DNA of 38,793 bases, from NCBI GenBank assembly GCA_030589945.1, contig JAUUZN010000018.1, positions 1-38,793 on the forward strand, written 5' to 3'. The notes under the pieces are model-generated. The model had not been told where the DNA came from, made no database searches, and worked only from the letters and a program-made list of their open reading frames with translations. Source of the stretch: Gammaproteobacteria bacterium. Its GTDB lineage: Bacteria; Pseudomonadota; Gammaproteobacteria; Enterobacterales; GCA-2746155. The translations under genes were made by a program, and so were the position numbers. Positions 18,619-27,375 of the stretch are shown piece by piece (positions within the stretch are counted from its first letter, which is position 1; every line of letters begins with the position of its first letter).

Positions 18619-19683
18619 ATGTTTTCTAAAAATGACGATATACGTATTCAACAAATTAAAGAATTACTTCCACCCGTAGCTTTGATTGAACGATTTCCTG
18701 CTACCACTGAAATATCTAAAACGGTTTATAACAGTCGCAAAGCTATCCACAATATATTCAACAATGAAGATGACCGATTACTTGTCATCATTGGTCCCTG
18801 TTCAATTCATGATCCGAAAGCTGCTATGGAATATGCTGAGTTATTGGTAAAATTACGTCAGCAGTATTCAGAAAATCTAGAAATAGTTATGCGTGTCTAT
18901 TTTGAAAAACCGAGAACCACCGTTGGTTGGAAAGGACTCATTAATGATCCTTATCTTGATAATACTTACCAGCTCAATGACGGTCTTCGAATTGGTCGAA
19001 AATTGCTCTGTGATATCAACGAAATTGGTATGCCAGCTGCGGGTGAGTTTCTCGATATGATTACACCTCAGTACATGGCTGATTTAATGTGTTGGGGCGC
19101 AATTGGTGCTCGTACCACAGAAAGTCAGGTTCATCGCGAGCTTGCTAGTGGTCTGTCTTGTCCCGTTGGATTCAAAAATGGTACCAATGGTAATATCAAA
19201 ATTGCCATTGATGCTATTCGATCAGCAAGTTCACCACATAACTTTCTGTCGGTAACCAAATATGGCCATTCCGCTATTGTTGAAACAACGGGAAATGATG
19301 ACTGCCATATTATATTACGCGGTGGAGTTACGCCAAACTATGATGCAGCTTCGGTAGCTGAAGTGACTCAGACACTCGAAAAATTTGAATTAAATACCAA
19401 GATAATGATTGATTGCAGTCATGCTAATTCAGAAAAACAATTCAAAAACCAAGTTAATGTCTGTGGCAACATCTGTGAACAACTGAAGTTGGGTGAAGAC
19501 AATATTTTTGGTGTGATGGTTGAGAGTCATCTGCAAGAAGGTCAACAAAGCTTGGTCAACAATGAAGCCAAAGTTTATGGTCAAAGCATTACTGATGGCT
19601 GCATAGGATGGCAAGATACAGAGCAAGTATTATCGATGCTTAATGATGCAGTCAGTAGCCGACGTCTGAGTAATAACAAATAA
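18619..19683 (+). CDS. aroG: 3-deoxy-7-phosphoheptulonate (DAHP) synthase, AroG/AroF class
   Basis: This enzyme condenses phosphoenolpyruvate and erythrose 4-phosphate, the first step of the shikimate pathway, in the cytoplasm. The 354 residues match class I AroG throughout: IKELLPPVALIERFPAT near the N-terminus, IIGPCSIHDP, EKPRTTVGWKG, AAGEFLDMITPQY, GARTTESQ, CPVGFKNGT, DCSHANS and GVMVESH. I chose the ATG at 18619 because the product then starts like E. coli AroG (M-x3-NDD-x-RI); the in-frame TTG at 18607 adds four residues. Its neighbour is the divergent NRPS, so it could boost aromatic precursors for that product, but ordinary housekeeping use is equally likely. Which amino acid inhibits it cannot be settled by eye. 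Confidence 0.93.
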   Translation: MFSKNDDIRIQQIKELLPPVALIERFPATTEISKTVYNSRKAIHNIFNNEDDRLLVIIGPCSIHDPKAAMEYAELLVKLRQQYSENLEIVMRVYFEKPRTTVGWKGLINDPYLDNTYQLNDGLRIGRKLLCDINEIGMPAAGEFLDMITPQYMADLMCWGAIGARTTESQVHRELASGLSCPVGFKNGTNGNIKIAIDAIRSASSPHNFLSVTKYGHSAIVETTGNDDCHIILRGGVTPNYDAASVAEVTQTLEKFELNTKIMIDCSHANSEKQFKNQVNVCGNICEQLKLGEDNIFGVMVESHLQEGQQSLVNNEAKVYGQSITDGCIGWQDTEQVLSMLNDAVSSRRLSNNK

Positions 19684-19723
19684 TATTTCTGAAGGGTCTG
19701 CAAATGTTTGTTGCTTAGTGTCT

Positions 19724-20386
19724 CTATGTTCGATCACCCTTAAGTGTTTTATCAATCAACTCTCGACTTAAGTTAATTGCATCATCCAAATTGTCATTGA
19801 GTGCTTGCCAAATCTGTTCAGAGTTCATTATATTCCAGAGTATGTTTTTTCTGATCGCTTGATCGTCAATGATATCTTTGAGTAAATCTCTAATTTCAGC
19901 CTGTAATAATGCCATCTGTGCATACTGTGGATTAATGGTATCGAGTAACTTCGCCTTAATGTATTTAGACAGAGCAGGGCTCTTTCCGTTGGTTGAAATG
20001 GTGAGGGTAATATCGCCCTGTTGAACAATGGCGGGAAAAATGACTTCCCCAACCTCATCGATTCGATTAACAAGGACACCGGATAAATTTGCGATTTCTG
20101 AGACTTTGTTATTAAATATTTTGTCGCTCGTCGCAGGTATGATCATGAAACAGTCAACCATCTGCTCAGCAAGGTTGCTATCACTAATTGTTGTTAGGTT
20201 AGTGGTTATCAGAGTCAGACAATCGGTATCTTTGGCAGCAGCAATAATTTTTTCAGAGAATTGACTACCCACCATCTTTACCTGCTGAGCGTTCAATAGA
20301 CTCAGTGCTTTACGTTCAGCGACCTTTCCCGCTCCGAAGATGACTACTTTTTTATCACTAAGATCAATTAACATTGGATAATGCAT
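19724..20386 (-). CDS. Stand-alone precorrin-2 dehydrogenase / sirohydrochlorin ferrochelatase (CysG N-terminal, Met8-like)
   Basis: The 220-residue protein corresponds to the first half of CysG: NAD-binding FGAGKVAERKA (17-27), then VNRIDE with the expected catalytic Asp110, and ISTNGKSPALSKYI (Ser131 at the CysG phospho-serine region). Such enzymes oxidise precorrin-2 to sirohydrochlorin and insert iron to give sirohaem, the cofactor of DsrAB. I chose the ATG at 20386 because it gives the usual MxYxPLxLDL-like start and has AGGA 9 bases upstream; starts at 20437 or 20482 would overlap dsrN. It follows dsrN by 43 bases and ends the dsr gene series. The methyltransferase half is absent, but a complete CysG lies across the locus. 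Confidence 0.85.
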   Translation of the reverse strand: MHYPMLIDLSDKKVVIFGAGKVAERKALSLLNAQQVKMVGSQFSEKIIAAAKDTDCLTLITTNLTTISDSNLAEQMVDCFMIIPATSDKIFNNKVSEIANLSGVLVNRIDEVGEVIFPAIVQQGDITLTISTNGKSPALSKYIKAKLLDTINPQYAQMALLQAEIRDLLKDIIDDQAIRKNILWNIMNSEQIWQALNDNLDDAINLSRELIDKTLKGDRT

Positions 20387-20429
20387 ATTGGAGAATCCTG
20401 CATTTAGAGTTCGATTATTAGAACTTGAT

Positions 20430-21827
20430 TCAGTCATTATGTTGAGCTTTGCTTGTTTTCGTAGATCGTACAAACTGCACAAAACGCTCGACCCACCTAA
20501 AGGATTGAGTGTTTCTTAGATGTGAAAAGTTTGCGAGTAGATTATGAATGACGAGACCGTCTGAAGTACCATTGATCCCAAATCCGCGATTTACTTTATA
20601 GGCGAATTGACTATCTTCAGGTAAATTTTCTAAACTAGCATAGTGAAATTCGTGTGCTGCAACTTCTTGAGAACTTTGTAAATCTGGCCAGAGCATTTCA
20701 GCAGTTTCAGTTAGTTTTGCATAACCCCGGCCCTGTGGCTTTTTATGCATGAGAATATCGCCTGGAATTACGCCAACCATAGGGTGTTGCTCATCTTGCC
20801 AACGGATAGACTGAGATAAATACATCAGTCCACCACATTCAGCATAGGTCGGTAAACCCCCTTCGATTGCTGTCTTAATGTCATTCATTAATGATGTATT
20901 TTGAGAAAGAGTTTCCATCTGTGTTTCTGGAAATCCTCCGCCAATGAATAAACCATCAACAGAAGGTAGATGCTCATCATTGAGGGTATCTATCGTGATG
21001 AGTTCAACGCCCAGACATTCAAATGCCTCGAGATCATCATCGTAATAAAAACCGAAAGCTGTATCTTGGGCTATCGCAATTTTTAGAGGTTGAGAAATTG
21101 AATTTATTTCGATGACATCTTTTATGACATTCACATTCGTTTCTACTGATGGCGGCTCAGAATCTATAAGGTTTTTTAAATCAACACCCTCTAAAATGGC
21201 CTTGGCTAAATTGTTAATGACTTTCTCAGCAACCTCACTCTCATTTGCTGGTTGAAGGCCCAGATGACGTTCCGGAATTGACAGGCTGCTGTCAAAACCC
21301 ACACTGCCAATAACCTTAAAGTCCGTATACCGTTCTATAGCAGCACGTAGCTTGCTTTCATGGCGAGAAGTACCGACCTTATTTAGGATTACGCCGGTAA
21401 AGTTAACTTCGGGGTCAAAAGATTGATAACCCTGTAATAGTGGTGCAATCCCTCGGGTGATACCGATGGTATCAATAGTCAGAATAACGGGAACATCGAG
21501 CAATTTTGCCATTGCTGCATTACTGTCAGAGCCTTCCAGATCGAGTCCATCGTACAATCCCTTGTTACCTTCAATAATACTAATGTCTGACAAGCTACCC
21601 TTTGTATTAAAAAGAGTTAATAGTTCTTCGTCATTTTGAGTATTAAAATCGAGGTTATAACAGGCCTGTTGAGATGCACTTCTTAACCAAATGGGATCAA
21701 TATAATCAGGTCCCTTTTTAAAGCTTTGAACTTTAAGTCCACGATTACTCAGCGCTCTGGTTAGACCAATGCTGATGGATGTTTTTCCGGATGATTTGTG
21801 GGCGGCGGCGATGTAATAACTAAGCAT
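20430..21827 (-). CDS. dsrN: DsrN, CobB-like sirohaem amidase
   Basis: DsrN is related to cobyrinic acid a,c-diamide synthase (CobB). In purple sulfur bacteria it is thought to amidate sirohaem to the siro(haem)amide found in DsrAB. The protein shows the ATP-binding P-loop AAAHKSSGKTS at the N-terminus, KKGPDYIDP, and a C-terminal glutamine amidotransferase domain with catalytic Cys331 in YAECGGLMYL and a later AHEFHY histidine. I place the start at the ATG 21827, giving the typical MxxYYIAAAHKSSGKT; an in-frame GTG at 21842 overlaps the upstream stop codon by one base (TAGTG). Position in the dsr operon and the absence of other cobalamin genes support DsrN over CobB. Confidence 0.9.
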   Translation of the reverse strand: MLSYYIAAAHKSSGKTSISIGLTRALSNRGLKVQSFKKGPDYIDPIWLRSASQQACYNLDFNTQNDEELLTLFNTKGSLSDISIIEGNKGLYDGLDLEGSDSNAAMAKLLDVPVILTIDTIGITRGIAPLLQGYQSFDPEVNFTGVILNKVGTSRHESKLRAAIERYTDFKVIGSVGFDSSLSIPERHLGLQPANESEVAEKVINNLAKAILEGVDLKNLIDSEPPSVETNVNVIKDVIEINSISQPLKIAIAQDTAFGFYYDDDLEAFECLGVELITIDTLNDEHLPSVDGLFIGGGFPETQMETLSQNTSLMNDIKTAIEGGLPTYAECGGLMYLSQSIRWQDEQHPMVGVIPGDILMHKKPQGRGYAKLTETAEMLWPDLQSSQEVAAHEFHYASLENLPEDSQFAYKVNRGFGINGTSDGLVIHNLLANFSHLRNTQSFRWVERFVQFVRSTKTSKAQHND

Positions 21828-21841
21828 GGCTAAGTTTAGCA

Positions 21842-22855
21842 CTAGTTGGTCGTTGAATGACTCATTTCTTGCCGATTTCGCTGTTGCCAGATCTGTGTTG
21901 CGTTTGACATGGCATCATCTTGGTCAATGGAGTGATCCATTAGTTTGAGAATGACGGCCATTGTTCCGATAATTGCAGTTTGTGCATAACTGGATAGGTC
22001 GTTTTCAGATTGCCAAATTTCAATGAGCTGTTTTGGGTCCATTTCAGTATCAATGGCCGTTCGCATTTCTGGCAGCATTCTCGTCCATTTGTCAGAGTGC
22101 AACTCACCACCATGCACAGAGCACATCTCAAAGGGTTTATTGGGTCGAACTTCAACTTCACCACCTTCACCTCTGAATACCGCCATATGTGGTTGCTCGA
22201 GTAACTGAGCGGCTCCTTGATGGACCGGCATATAGTTTGGATGAAAGATACCTTGAATGGAGTAGGGGGCGTTAAATGGATTGATCATTCTGCCTAATGT
22301 ATGAACCGGTGAACGCAATCCAAACAAAGTTTTGAGACCTATAATTTCGTGAAGTTTAGGGTTTAAATCTTCTAATGTGATGTAGGCGAATCCAGTTTCT
22401 TTAACGTTGTTACTTGCATCAGCAAGAGACTTTACGGGTTCAATGCCCAACTCTTTTAAAATATCACCGGTATACATGCGACCATCGGTATGTTGCTCGG
22501 CGCCATGCATCAAAATACTGACACCGGATTGCACCAAGGCAAGAGCAGATAATATAAAGTAGGGTAGTTGTCGTTTTTTACCAGCATAGGAAGACCAATC
22601 GACATCAACATTAGCGTAATCAGTAGGACGATCTAGGCTCTTTTGTACAGCCTTTACAAAACCAGCAATTTCTTCAGCAGTTTCTGTATTGACTCTCAGT
22701 AACATTAGAAATGCACCCAGTTGTTCGGGCTCAACGTCGCCTGCCATTATCATAGACATAGCGGATTCAGACTCATCAAAAGTCATTGGTCTTGAACGTG
22801 TAGGACCTCTGCCAAGAATCCGAACAAATTGTGCGAAAGGATGTTCTGTGGCCAC
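21842..22855 (-). CDS. TrpD2/YbiB-like protein (anthranilate phosphoribosyltransferase fold)
   Basis: This protein of about 337 residues has the class III phosphoribosyltransferase fold: an N-terminal helical domain (HPFAQFVRILGRG...LGAFLMLLRV) and a C-terminal alpha/beta domain. The PRPP-binding GTGGD motif of true TrpD is replaced by SSYAGKKRQLP, and the DE metal motif is not evident, so anthranilate phosphoribosylation is unlikely. E. coli YbiB of the same family binds nucleic acid. The likely start is GTG 22855, which follows the dsrP stop by 4 bases and fits the family N-terminus; TTG 22894 would overlap dsrP by 35 bases. Lying between dsrP and dsrN, it is probably co-transcribed with them; its role there is unknown. 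Confidence 0.8.
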   Translation of the reverse strand: MATEHPFAQFVRILGRGPTRSRPMTFDESESAMSMIMAGDVEPEQLGAFLMLLRVNTETAEEIAGFVKAVQKSLDRPTDYANVDVDWSSYAGKKRQLPYFILSALALVQSGVSILMHGAEQHTDGRMYTGDILKELGIEPVKSLADASNNVKETGFAYITLEDLNPKLHEIIGLKTLFGLRSPVHTLGRMINPFNAPYSIQGIFHPNYMPVHQGAAQLLEQPHMAVFRGEGGEVEVRPNKPFEMCSVHGGELHSDKWTRMLPEMRTAIDTEMDPKQLIEIWQSENDLSSYAQTAIIGTMAVILKLMDHSIDQDDAMSNATQIWQQRNRQEMSHSTTN

Positions 22856-22859
22856 AGTG

Positions 22860-24077
22860 TTATTCTGTTTTTGTTTGATAGTGTGGATCGGCAACAGAAT
22901 TTGCCAAGCTGTTAGGTAAGAACCGGAGAACCTTTAAACCCAGAAGGACGATGAGTGCTGTAATTGCAAAACCACCTAGACCCAGAGCAACCTCAGGTGA
23001 ACTTGGAACATAGCGGGTAATGACGCCATCACCAAAGGAAGACGATACTTCCATACCAGGGAACATGTTTAAAGGCCAGGCTTGAGCAGCAATTACAATG
23101 ACGTAGATTTGAGCAATGCCACCAACAACAATCAGTGAAGATGCCGTAAACAATGTAGATATGCTGATGTTGCGACCAGGATAAAGTAACATTGCAATTG
23201 GAATTAAACCACCGAGAACAACCTGAACAGCCCAAAATAAGAAGGTATATACACCACCATCAGCGAGTATGAAGTTTTCAACGCCAATATGCTGTGCTGC
23301 ATAGAGATTAGTTAAATGCTGAATGGTTGTGAAATAGAGAACACCTGCAGCAAATAGTCCGAGTAATTTACCCATTCGATTCACAACAGCCGAACCTAGT
23401 TCTCGACCTGTGCCGTTATTAGCGATAATCAGAATCATGCTAAAGGCAGCTAAACCAAAGGAAAATGACATATTAATAAACAAAGGTGCCATCACCGCTG
23501 AATCAAAGGCTTCACGGGCCACTAAAAACCCAAAGATAGAACCGGTTGCCGTAGTCAGCGCTAGACGCCATACAAAGGCAAAGGTACCAATGGCTTTAGC
23601 ATATTTGTTCATATGTCGGTCCATCTGCGCCCAGAGATAGAGCGCTACGACAGCGATAAAGCCGACATAAAAATTAATATTCCATGCAAAGATAGATTTG
23701 AAATTGTAATTAGTCATAGCCACGATGAGCCTATCTGGACGGCCTAAATCGAGAACTAAAACGGCTAAACCGCCTATTAATAAGGCAATTGAGATTAAGC
23801 TCGATAAGCGGCCCAAGGGTTTATAAATAACTTTCCCAAAGACGGTGCCAATGGACGCAACGTTGAGCGCACCCGATGCAGCAACGATTAAAAATATTGC
23901 TAATACATGAGGCATTCCCCATACCAGCTGATTATTCATGCCGGTTACATGATGTCCATTGTGCTCCATGTACCAGGCGGCAGATAATGCAATTGCAAGT
24001 ACGGCTAGCATAGCTCCAAAGAGCATCATGAAGCCTTTGCTATCGCCTTTAATTTCGCTGTAATGAATTTTTTTCAT
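22860..24077 (-). CDS. dsrP: DsrP, NrfD/PsrC-type integral membrane subunit of DsrMKJOP
   Basis: DsrP is the second membrane anchor of the DsrMKJOP complex and probably exchanges electrons with the quinone pool. The 405-residue protein is almost entirely hydrophobic, with about ten predicted membrane helices from residue 17 to 395, and fits the NrfD/polysulfide reductase family (GMPHVLAIFLIVAASGALN near the first helices, LDLGRPDR in the loop after helix 3). It follows dsrO by 18 bases, as in other sulfur oxidisers. It carries no cofactor of its own by sequence; partners are the iron-sulfur protein DsrO and the cytochrome DsrJ. Confidence 0.95.
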   Translation of the reverse strand: MKKIHYSEIKGDSKGFMMLFGAMLAVLAIALSAAWYMEHNGHHVTGMNNQLVWGMPHVLAIFLIVAASGALNVASIGTVFGKVIYKPLGRLSSLISIALLIGGLAVLVLDLGRPDRLIVAMTNYNFKSIFAWNINFYVGFIAVVALYLWAQMDRHMNKYAKAIGTFAFVWRLALTTATGSIFGFLVAREAFDSAVMAPLFINMSFSFGLAAFSMILIIANNGTGRELGSAVVNRMGKLLGLFAAGVLYFTTIQHLTNLYAAQHIGVENFILADGGVYTFLFWAVQVVLGGLIPIAMLLYPGRNISISTLFTASSLIVVGGIAQIYVIVIAAQAWPLNMFPGMEVSSSFGDGVITRYVPSSPEVALGLGGFAITALIVLLGLKVLRFLPNSLANSVADPHYQTKTE

Positions 24078-24095
24078 TGGCTAAAGAATTCCACT

Positions 24096-24875
24096 TTAAA
24101 TATTTCGATATCGAATACCTGGATTGACTCCAAGATCGGCTCTAATTTGTTTAGAAGAATAGGTCGCAATTCGTTTAGATATTTCACTCATCGGATCATT
24201 TAAGTCACCGAATAACATCGCACGTCCCTTATCATCACAAGCTTCAACACAGGCAGGTTGTTTACCCTCATCAATTCGATGAACGCATAAGGTACAACCT
24301 TCAGCGGTGCCTTTGCCGCGGGGGGCATGATCTTTCTGATTTTCGAGTACTTCATGAACAAAGGTTCGTGCATTGTAAGGACAAGCCATAATGCAGTAAC
24401 GACATCCAATACAGATGTGTTTATCAACAAGAACGATTCCATCGGCCCGTTTAAAGGACGCACCCGTTGGGCAGACATCAACACAGGGAGGTTCAGAGCA
24501 ATGTTGGCACATCACAGGCAGTGAAGTCTCACGTCCTGTTTTTGAATCTCTGAGTGAAATCTTTCTAATCCACTGAGGGTCAGTCTCGGGTCGATTATGG
24601 GTTAAGCCATTCTCTTTCGTACAGGCTGTTACACAGGCGTTACAATCTTCCTGGCATAAATCAGCATCAATGAGCATGCCCCAGCGAACCGCATCAGTAA
24701 CACCTGATTTTGCAGCAGCTAATAAATCAGGACCTGACAATACTCCGTAGAGTGTTACGCCAGAGGCTAGTGTTACGCCTGCAGCAGCGGCCGTTGAGCT
24801 TAGAAAAACACGACGACTGATATCAAACCCTTCAACGGTTGATTCTTGCTTATGGTTTTGAACTTGAGAACTCAT
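24096..24875 (-). CDS. dsrO: DsrO, Tat-exported periplasmic iron-sulfur subunit
   Basis: This 259-residue protein carries a twin-arginine signal (SRRVFL, Arg21-Arg22, then a hydrophobic stretch to about residue 50), so it is exported folded to the periplasm. Four cysteine groups for [4Fe-4S] clusters are visible: Cys74/78/81/85, Cys123/126/131/135, Cys155/158/161/165 and Cys194/197/209/213, the typical four-cluster arrangement of NrfC/DsrO proteins. It should pass electrons between the cytochrome DsrJ and the membrane subunit DsrP. The start overlaps the dsrJ stop by 4 bases (ATGA), implying coupled translation. Confidence 0.95.
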   Translation of the reverse strand: MSSQVQNHKQESTVEGFDISRRVFLSSTAAAAGVTLASGVTLYGVLSGPDLLAAAKSGVTDAVRWGMLIDADLCQEDCNACVTACTKENGLTHNRPETDPQWIRKISLRDSKTGRETSLPVMCQHCSEPPCVDVCPTGASFKRADGIVLVDKHICIGCRYCIMACPYNARTFVHEVLENQKDHAPRGKGTAEGCTLCVHRIDEGKQPACVEACDDKGRAMLFGDLNDPMSEISKRIATYSSKQIRADLGVNPGIRYRNI

Positions 24876-25336
24876 TGACTGTTCTCCATAACCTTCGTTT
24901 TAGCTTTTTTGTGTACTTCGTTAATTTCTTTATTGCTCAACTTACTTGCAGCCACATCAGGTTTCGATGCATGACATTGAAAACAATCTATAGTAACTGC
25001 AGCATAGTTGTGGCAAGACTTACAAAAATGTTTAGGATCAGCGACACTCACCGGTTGACCATCGTCACCATTCACTGCATGACAGGCAACACATTTTTTA
25101 AGACTATATTTTATGCTTCGATCACCCTTATGCATGGTTAAATCACGGTCATGCTGTAACAAATCCATATGGTTAAGACGCATAAAATCTTTGTCTGCGA
25201 GGCAGCTGTCACCTTTACCTTTGGTGATGTCTAATTGCGGTATTTCACCTGCAAAAACAAGGCTCGGTGCAACAGAATAGCTAGCACCGAGAACCATAAG
25301 TAGCATCACTGATTTTAATAAAGGCTTTAACAGCAT
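24872..25336 (-). CDS. dsrJ: DsrJ, periplasmic triheme cytochrome c
   Basis: The 154-residue protein has a signal peptide or anchor (residues 5-29) and three haem-binding motifs: CVACH (82-86), CKSCH (105-109) and CFQCH (118-122). DsrJ in Allochromatium vinosum has one haem with unusual His/Cys ligation; the Cys45 here, in GDSCLADKDFM, sits at the matching place near the N-terminus. Within DsrMKJOP it is the periplasmic redox subunit, proposed either to relay electrons or to act on a sulfur substrate. It lies three bases after dsrL and overlaps dsrO by four. Confidence 0.95.
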   Translation of the reverse strand: MLLKPLLKSVMLLMVLGASYSVAPSLVFAGEIPQLDITKGKGDSCLADKDFMRLNHMDLLQHDRDLTMHKGDRSIKYSLKKCVACHAVNGDDGQPVSVADPKHFCKSCHNYAAVTIDCFQCHASKPDVAASKLSNKEINEVHKKAKTKVMENSQ

Positions 25337-25339
25337 AAA

Positions 25340-27268
25340 TTAAGCTCCAAGTCCCATTTTGATGTAGCCAGATGGACAAACATCTTCACAGATATGACAA
25401 CCAATACATTTGCTATAGTCCGTATCAACATAGCGTCCCATAGTGGCTTTTGATTTTGGAACCGTAAAGATTGCATCCTGTGGACAGTAGATAACACAGT
25501 TATTACATTCAAAACACATTCCACAACTCATGCAACGGTCAGCCTCTTTGACAACAATATCTTCAGCTAGACCTTGGATTCGTTCACCAAAGAAGCCCAG
25601 AACGTTATCAGCTTTAATGGTACTTTCTTCACGAACATTACGTTCTTCATATTCCCAATGACCCAAATAGAGTTCATCTGCAGGAGCAATTTCTACCTTT
25701 GAACGATCTTCATAGTTATGAATTGCGTAATCGGCACTATCAGTACCCATTCCTGAGATATGATCATATTCAGTAGGTGCTAGACTGGTTTCATTCAGTT
25801 TTGCGAGAAGACTAAAGTGATGAACGTCAACCTTAGGACGCACATCAGGCTCTTCACCCTTCAAGAAGTTGTCAATTCCCGCTACAGCAATAGAACCGTG
25901 GCCAATGGCTGTTGTCAGTAGGTGTGGTTTAATTGCATCACCACCGACAAAGATATCGTCAAAGCCTTTAACGCGATAAAAAGGATCCGCATCAATTTGA
26001 CCCCAACCATTATCAAACTCTTCAAAACCGGTTAAATCACCTTTTTGACCAATGGCCGGAACGATTAAATCACATTCGATTTCACGCTCGGTGCCTTCTT
26101 TCAGTTCACATTTTCCTGTAGACCAGTCGGCTTCGATAACCTTAAGTGCTTTAGCACGACCATCTTCACCAATGATCACTTCAACGGGAGCCAGAGAATG
26201 CGCAATTTCAACACCTTCTTGAGTTACGTGAGTGAGCTCCATTTTTGTGGCTGGCATATTTGCGACAGGCCGTCTGTAGACGACAGTAACATCCGCACCT
26301 TGTCGACCAGCAGCAGTAGCAACATCATGCTCTGTATGGCCCATGATCACATTTTCAGGGTGATCGTGTTCTCTAACCTTATCAATATGTCCAATACGAC
26401 GTGCAACTGCTGCCACGTCCATTGCAGTATCACCACCACCAATGACCAATACCTTCTTGGCACTGTGTAGTAGACGACCTTGGTTATAAGCTTCTAAGAA
26501 TCGTACACCGCTGATGACATTGGGTGCATCACCACCTGGTATAGGTAGCGAAGACCCAGCCTGAGCACCAATACCAACGTAGGTTACATCATATTCTTCT
26601 CTTAATTGCTCGATGGTTATATCAACGCCAATCTTTGTTTTTGTGCGTACTTCAACACCCATATCAACAACACGTTGAATTTCGCCGTCAAGTACATTTC
26701 TGGGAATTCGATAATCGGGTATACCGTATCGAGCCATTCCACCTAATTTAGCTTGAGATTCAAAGATGGTAACAGCATGCCCAAGTTTTCTTAGACCATA
26801 TGCAACGGTTAAACCAGCGACACCACTACCAATAATGGCTATCTTCTTGCCAGTATCAGGACCTGCTTCTGGCAGTTTGAGCTTATGCTCAAGTGCATAA
26901 TCACCAATGTATTGCTCTACTGAGTTAATACCAACGTGATCTTCAACTTCATTTCGGTTACAACCGTCTTCACATGGAGCAGGGCATACACGTCCCATGA
27001 TTGATGGGAAGGGATTAGATTCGGTGACACGTTCGAAGGCATATTCTTGCCAAATAAGACCTTCTGGTGGCTTTTCAACGCCACGGACAATGTTTAACCA
27101 TCCACGAATATCTTCTCCAGCAGGACAACTGCCTTGACAGGGTGGTGCTCTGTGAATGTAGGTTGGACACTTATAGGACTTATCAGCAGTAAAAATTTCA
27201 TCCTGCCAAGGTAAGTGATCGTTATCTCCATCCTTATAACGGCGCTTCGTTAAAAGTTCTTCTGACAT
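25340..27268 (-). CDS. dsrL: DsrL, NAD(P)H-dependent iron-sulfur flavoprotein (GltD-like)
   Basis: DsrL is essential for sulfur oxidation in A. vinosum and couples DsrAB electrons to NAD(P)+. The 642-residue protein shows N-terminal cluster cysteines (Cys34, 44, 48, 95, 99, 103) of the glutamate synthase small subunit type, an FAD-binding IGSGVAGLTVAYGL near 146, an NAD(P)-binding VIGGGDTAMDVAAVARR near 281, and a C-terminal ferredoxin domain with many cysteines (Cys579-595 and Cys621/624/627/631). This C-terminal ferredoxin distinguishes DsrL from plain GltD. It is separated from dsrK by a 107-base AT-rich gap, the widest between dsrM and dsrP. Length is close to the family norm of about 650. 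Confidence 0.95.
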   Translation of the reverse strand: MSEELLTKRRYKDGDNDHLPWQDEIFTADKSYKCPTYIHRAPPCQGSCPAGEDIRGWLNIVRGVEKPPEGLIWQEYAFERVTESNPFPSIMGRVCPAPCEDGCNRNEVEDHVGINSVEQYIGDYALEHKLKLPEAGPDTGKKIAIIGSGVAGLTVAYGLRKLGHAVTIFESQAKLGGMARYGIPDYRIPRNVLDGEIQRVVDMGVEVRTKTKIGVDITIEQLREEYDVTYVGIGAQAGSSLPIPGGDAPNVISGVRFLEAYNQGRLLHSAKKVLVIGGGDTAMDVAAVARRIGHIDKVREHDHPENVIMGHTEHDVATAAGRQGADVTVVYRRPVANMPATKMELTHVTQEGVEIAHSLAPVEVIIGEDGRAKALKVIEADWSTGKCELKEGTEREIECDLIVPAIGQKGDLTGFEEFDNGWGQIDADPFYRVKGFDDIFVGGDAIKPHLLTTAIGHGSIAVAGIDNFLKGEEPDVRPKVDVHHFSLLAKLNETSLAPTEYDHISGMGTDSADYAIHNYEDRSKVEIAPADELYLGHWEYEERNVREESTIKADNVLGFFGERIQGLAEDIVVKEADRCMSCGMCFECNNCVIYCPQDAIFTVPKSKATMGRYVDTDYSKCIGCHICEDVCPSGYIKMGLGA

Positions 27269-27375
27269 TCTACTTATACTCCACAGCTAGTTGATACAAA
27301 TTATGTTTATTTACAACTATAAACTACATTAGAATAATGTTGTAAGCATTTGATATATTTAAATATACTTTACTT

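Noticed and set aside
20430-21827. Cobalamin biosynthesis CobB
   Set aside because: No other cobalamin genes are near, while dsr genes and sirohaem synthesis genes flank it; DsrN is the better assignment.
21842-22855. Anthranilate phosphoribosyltransferase for tryptophan synthesis, linked to the nearby DAHP synthase
   Set aside because: The PRPP-binding GTGGD motif is missing, no other trp genes are present, and it is embedded in the dsr gene series.
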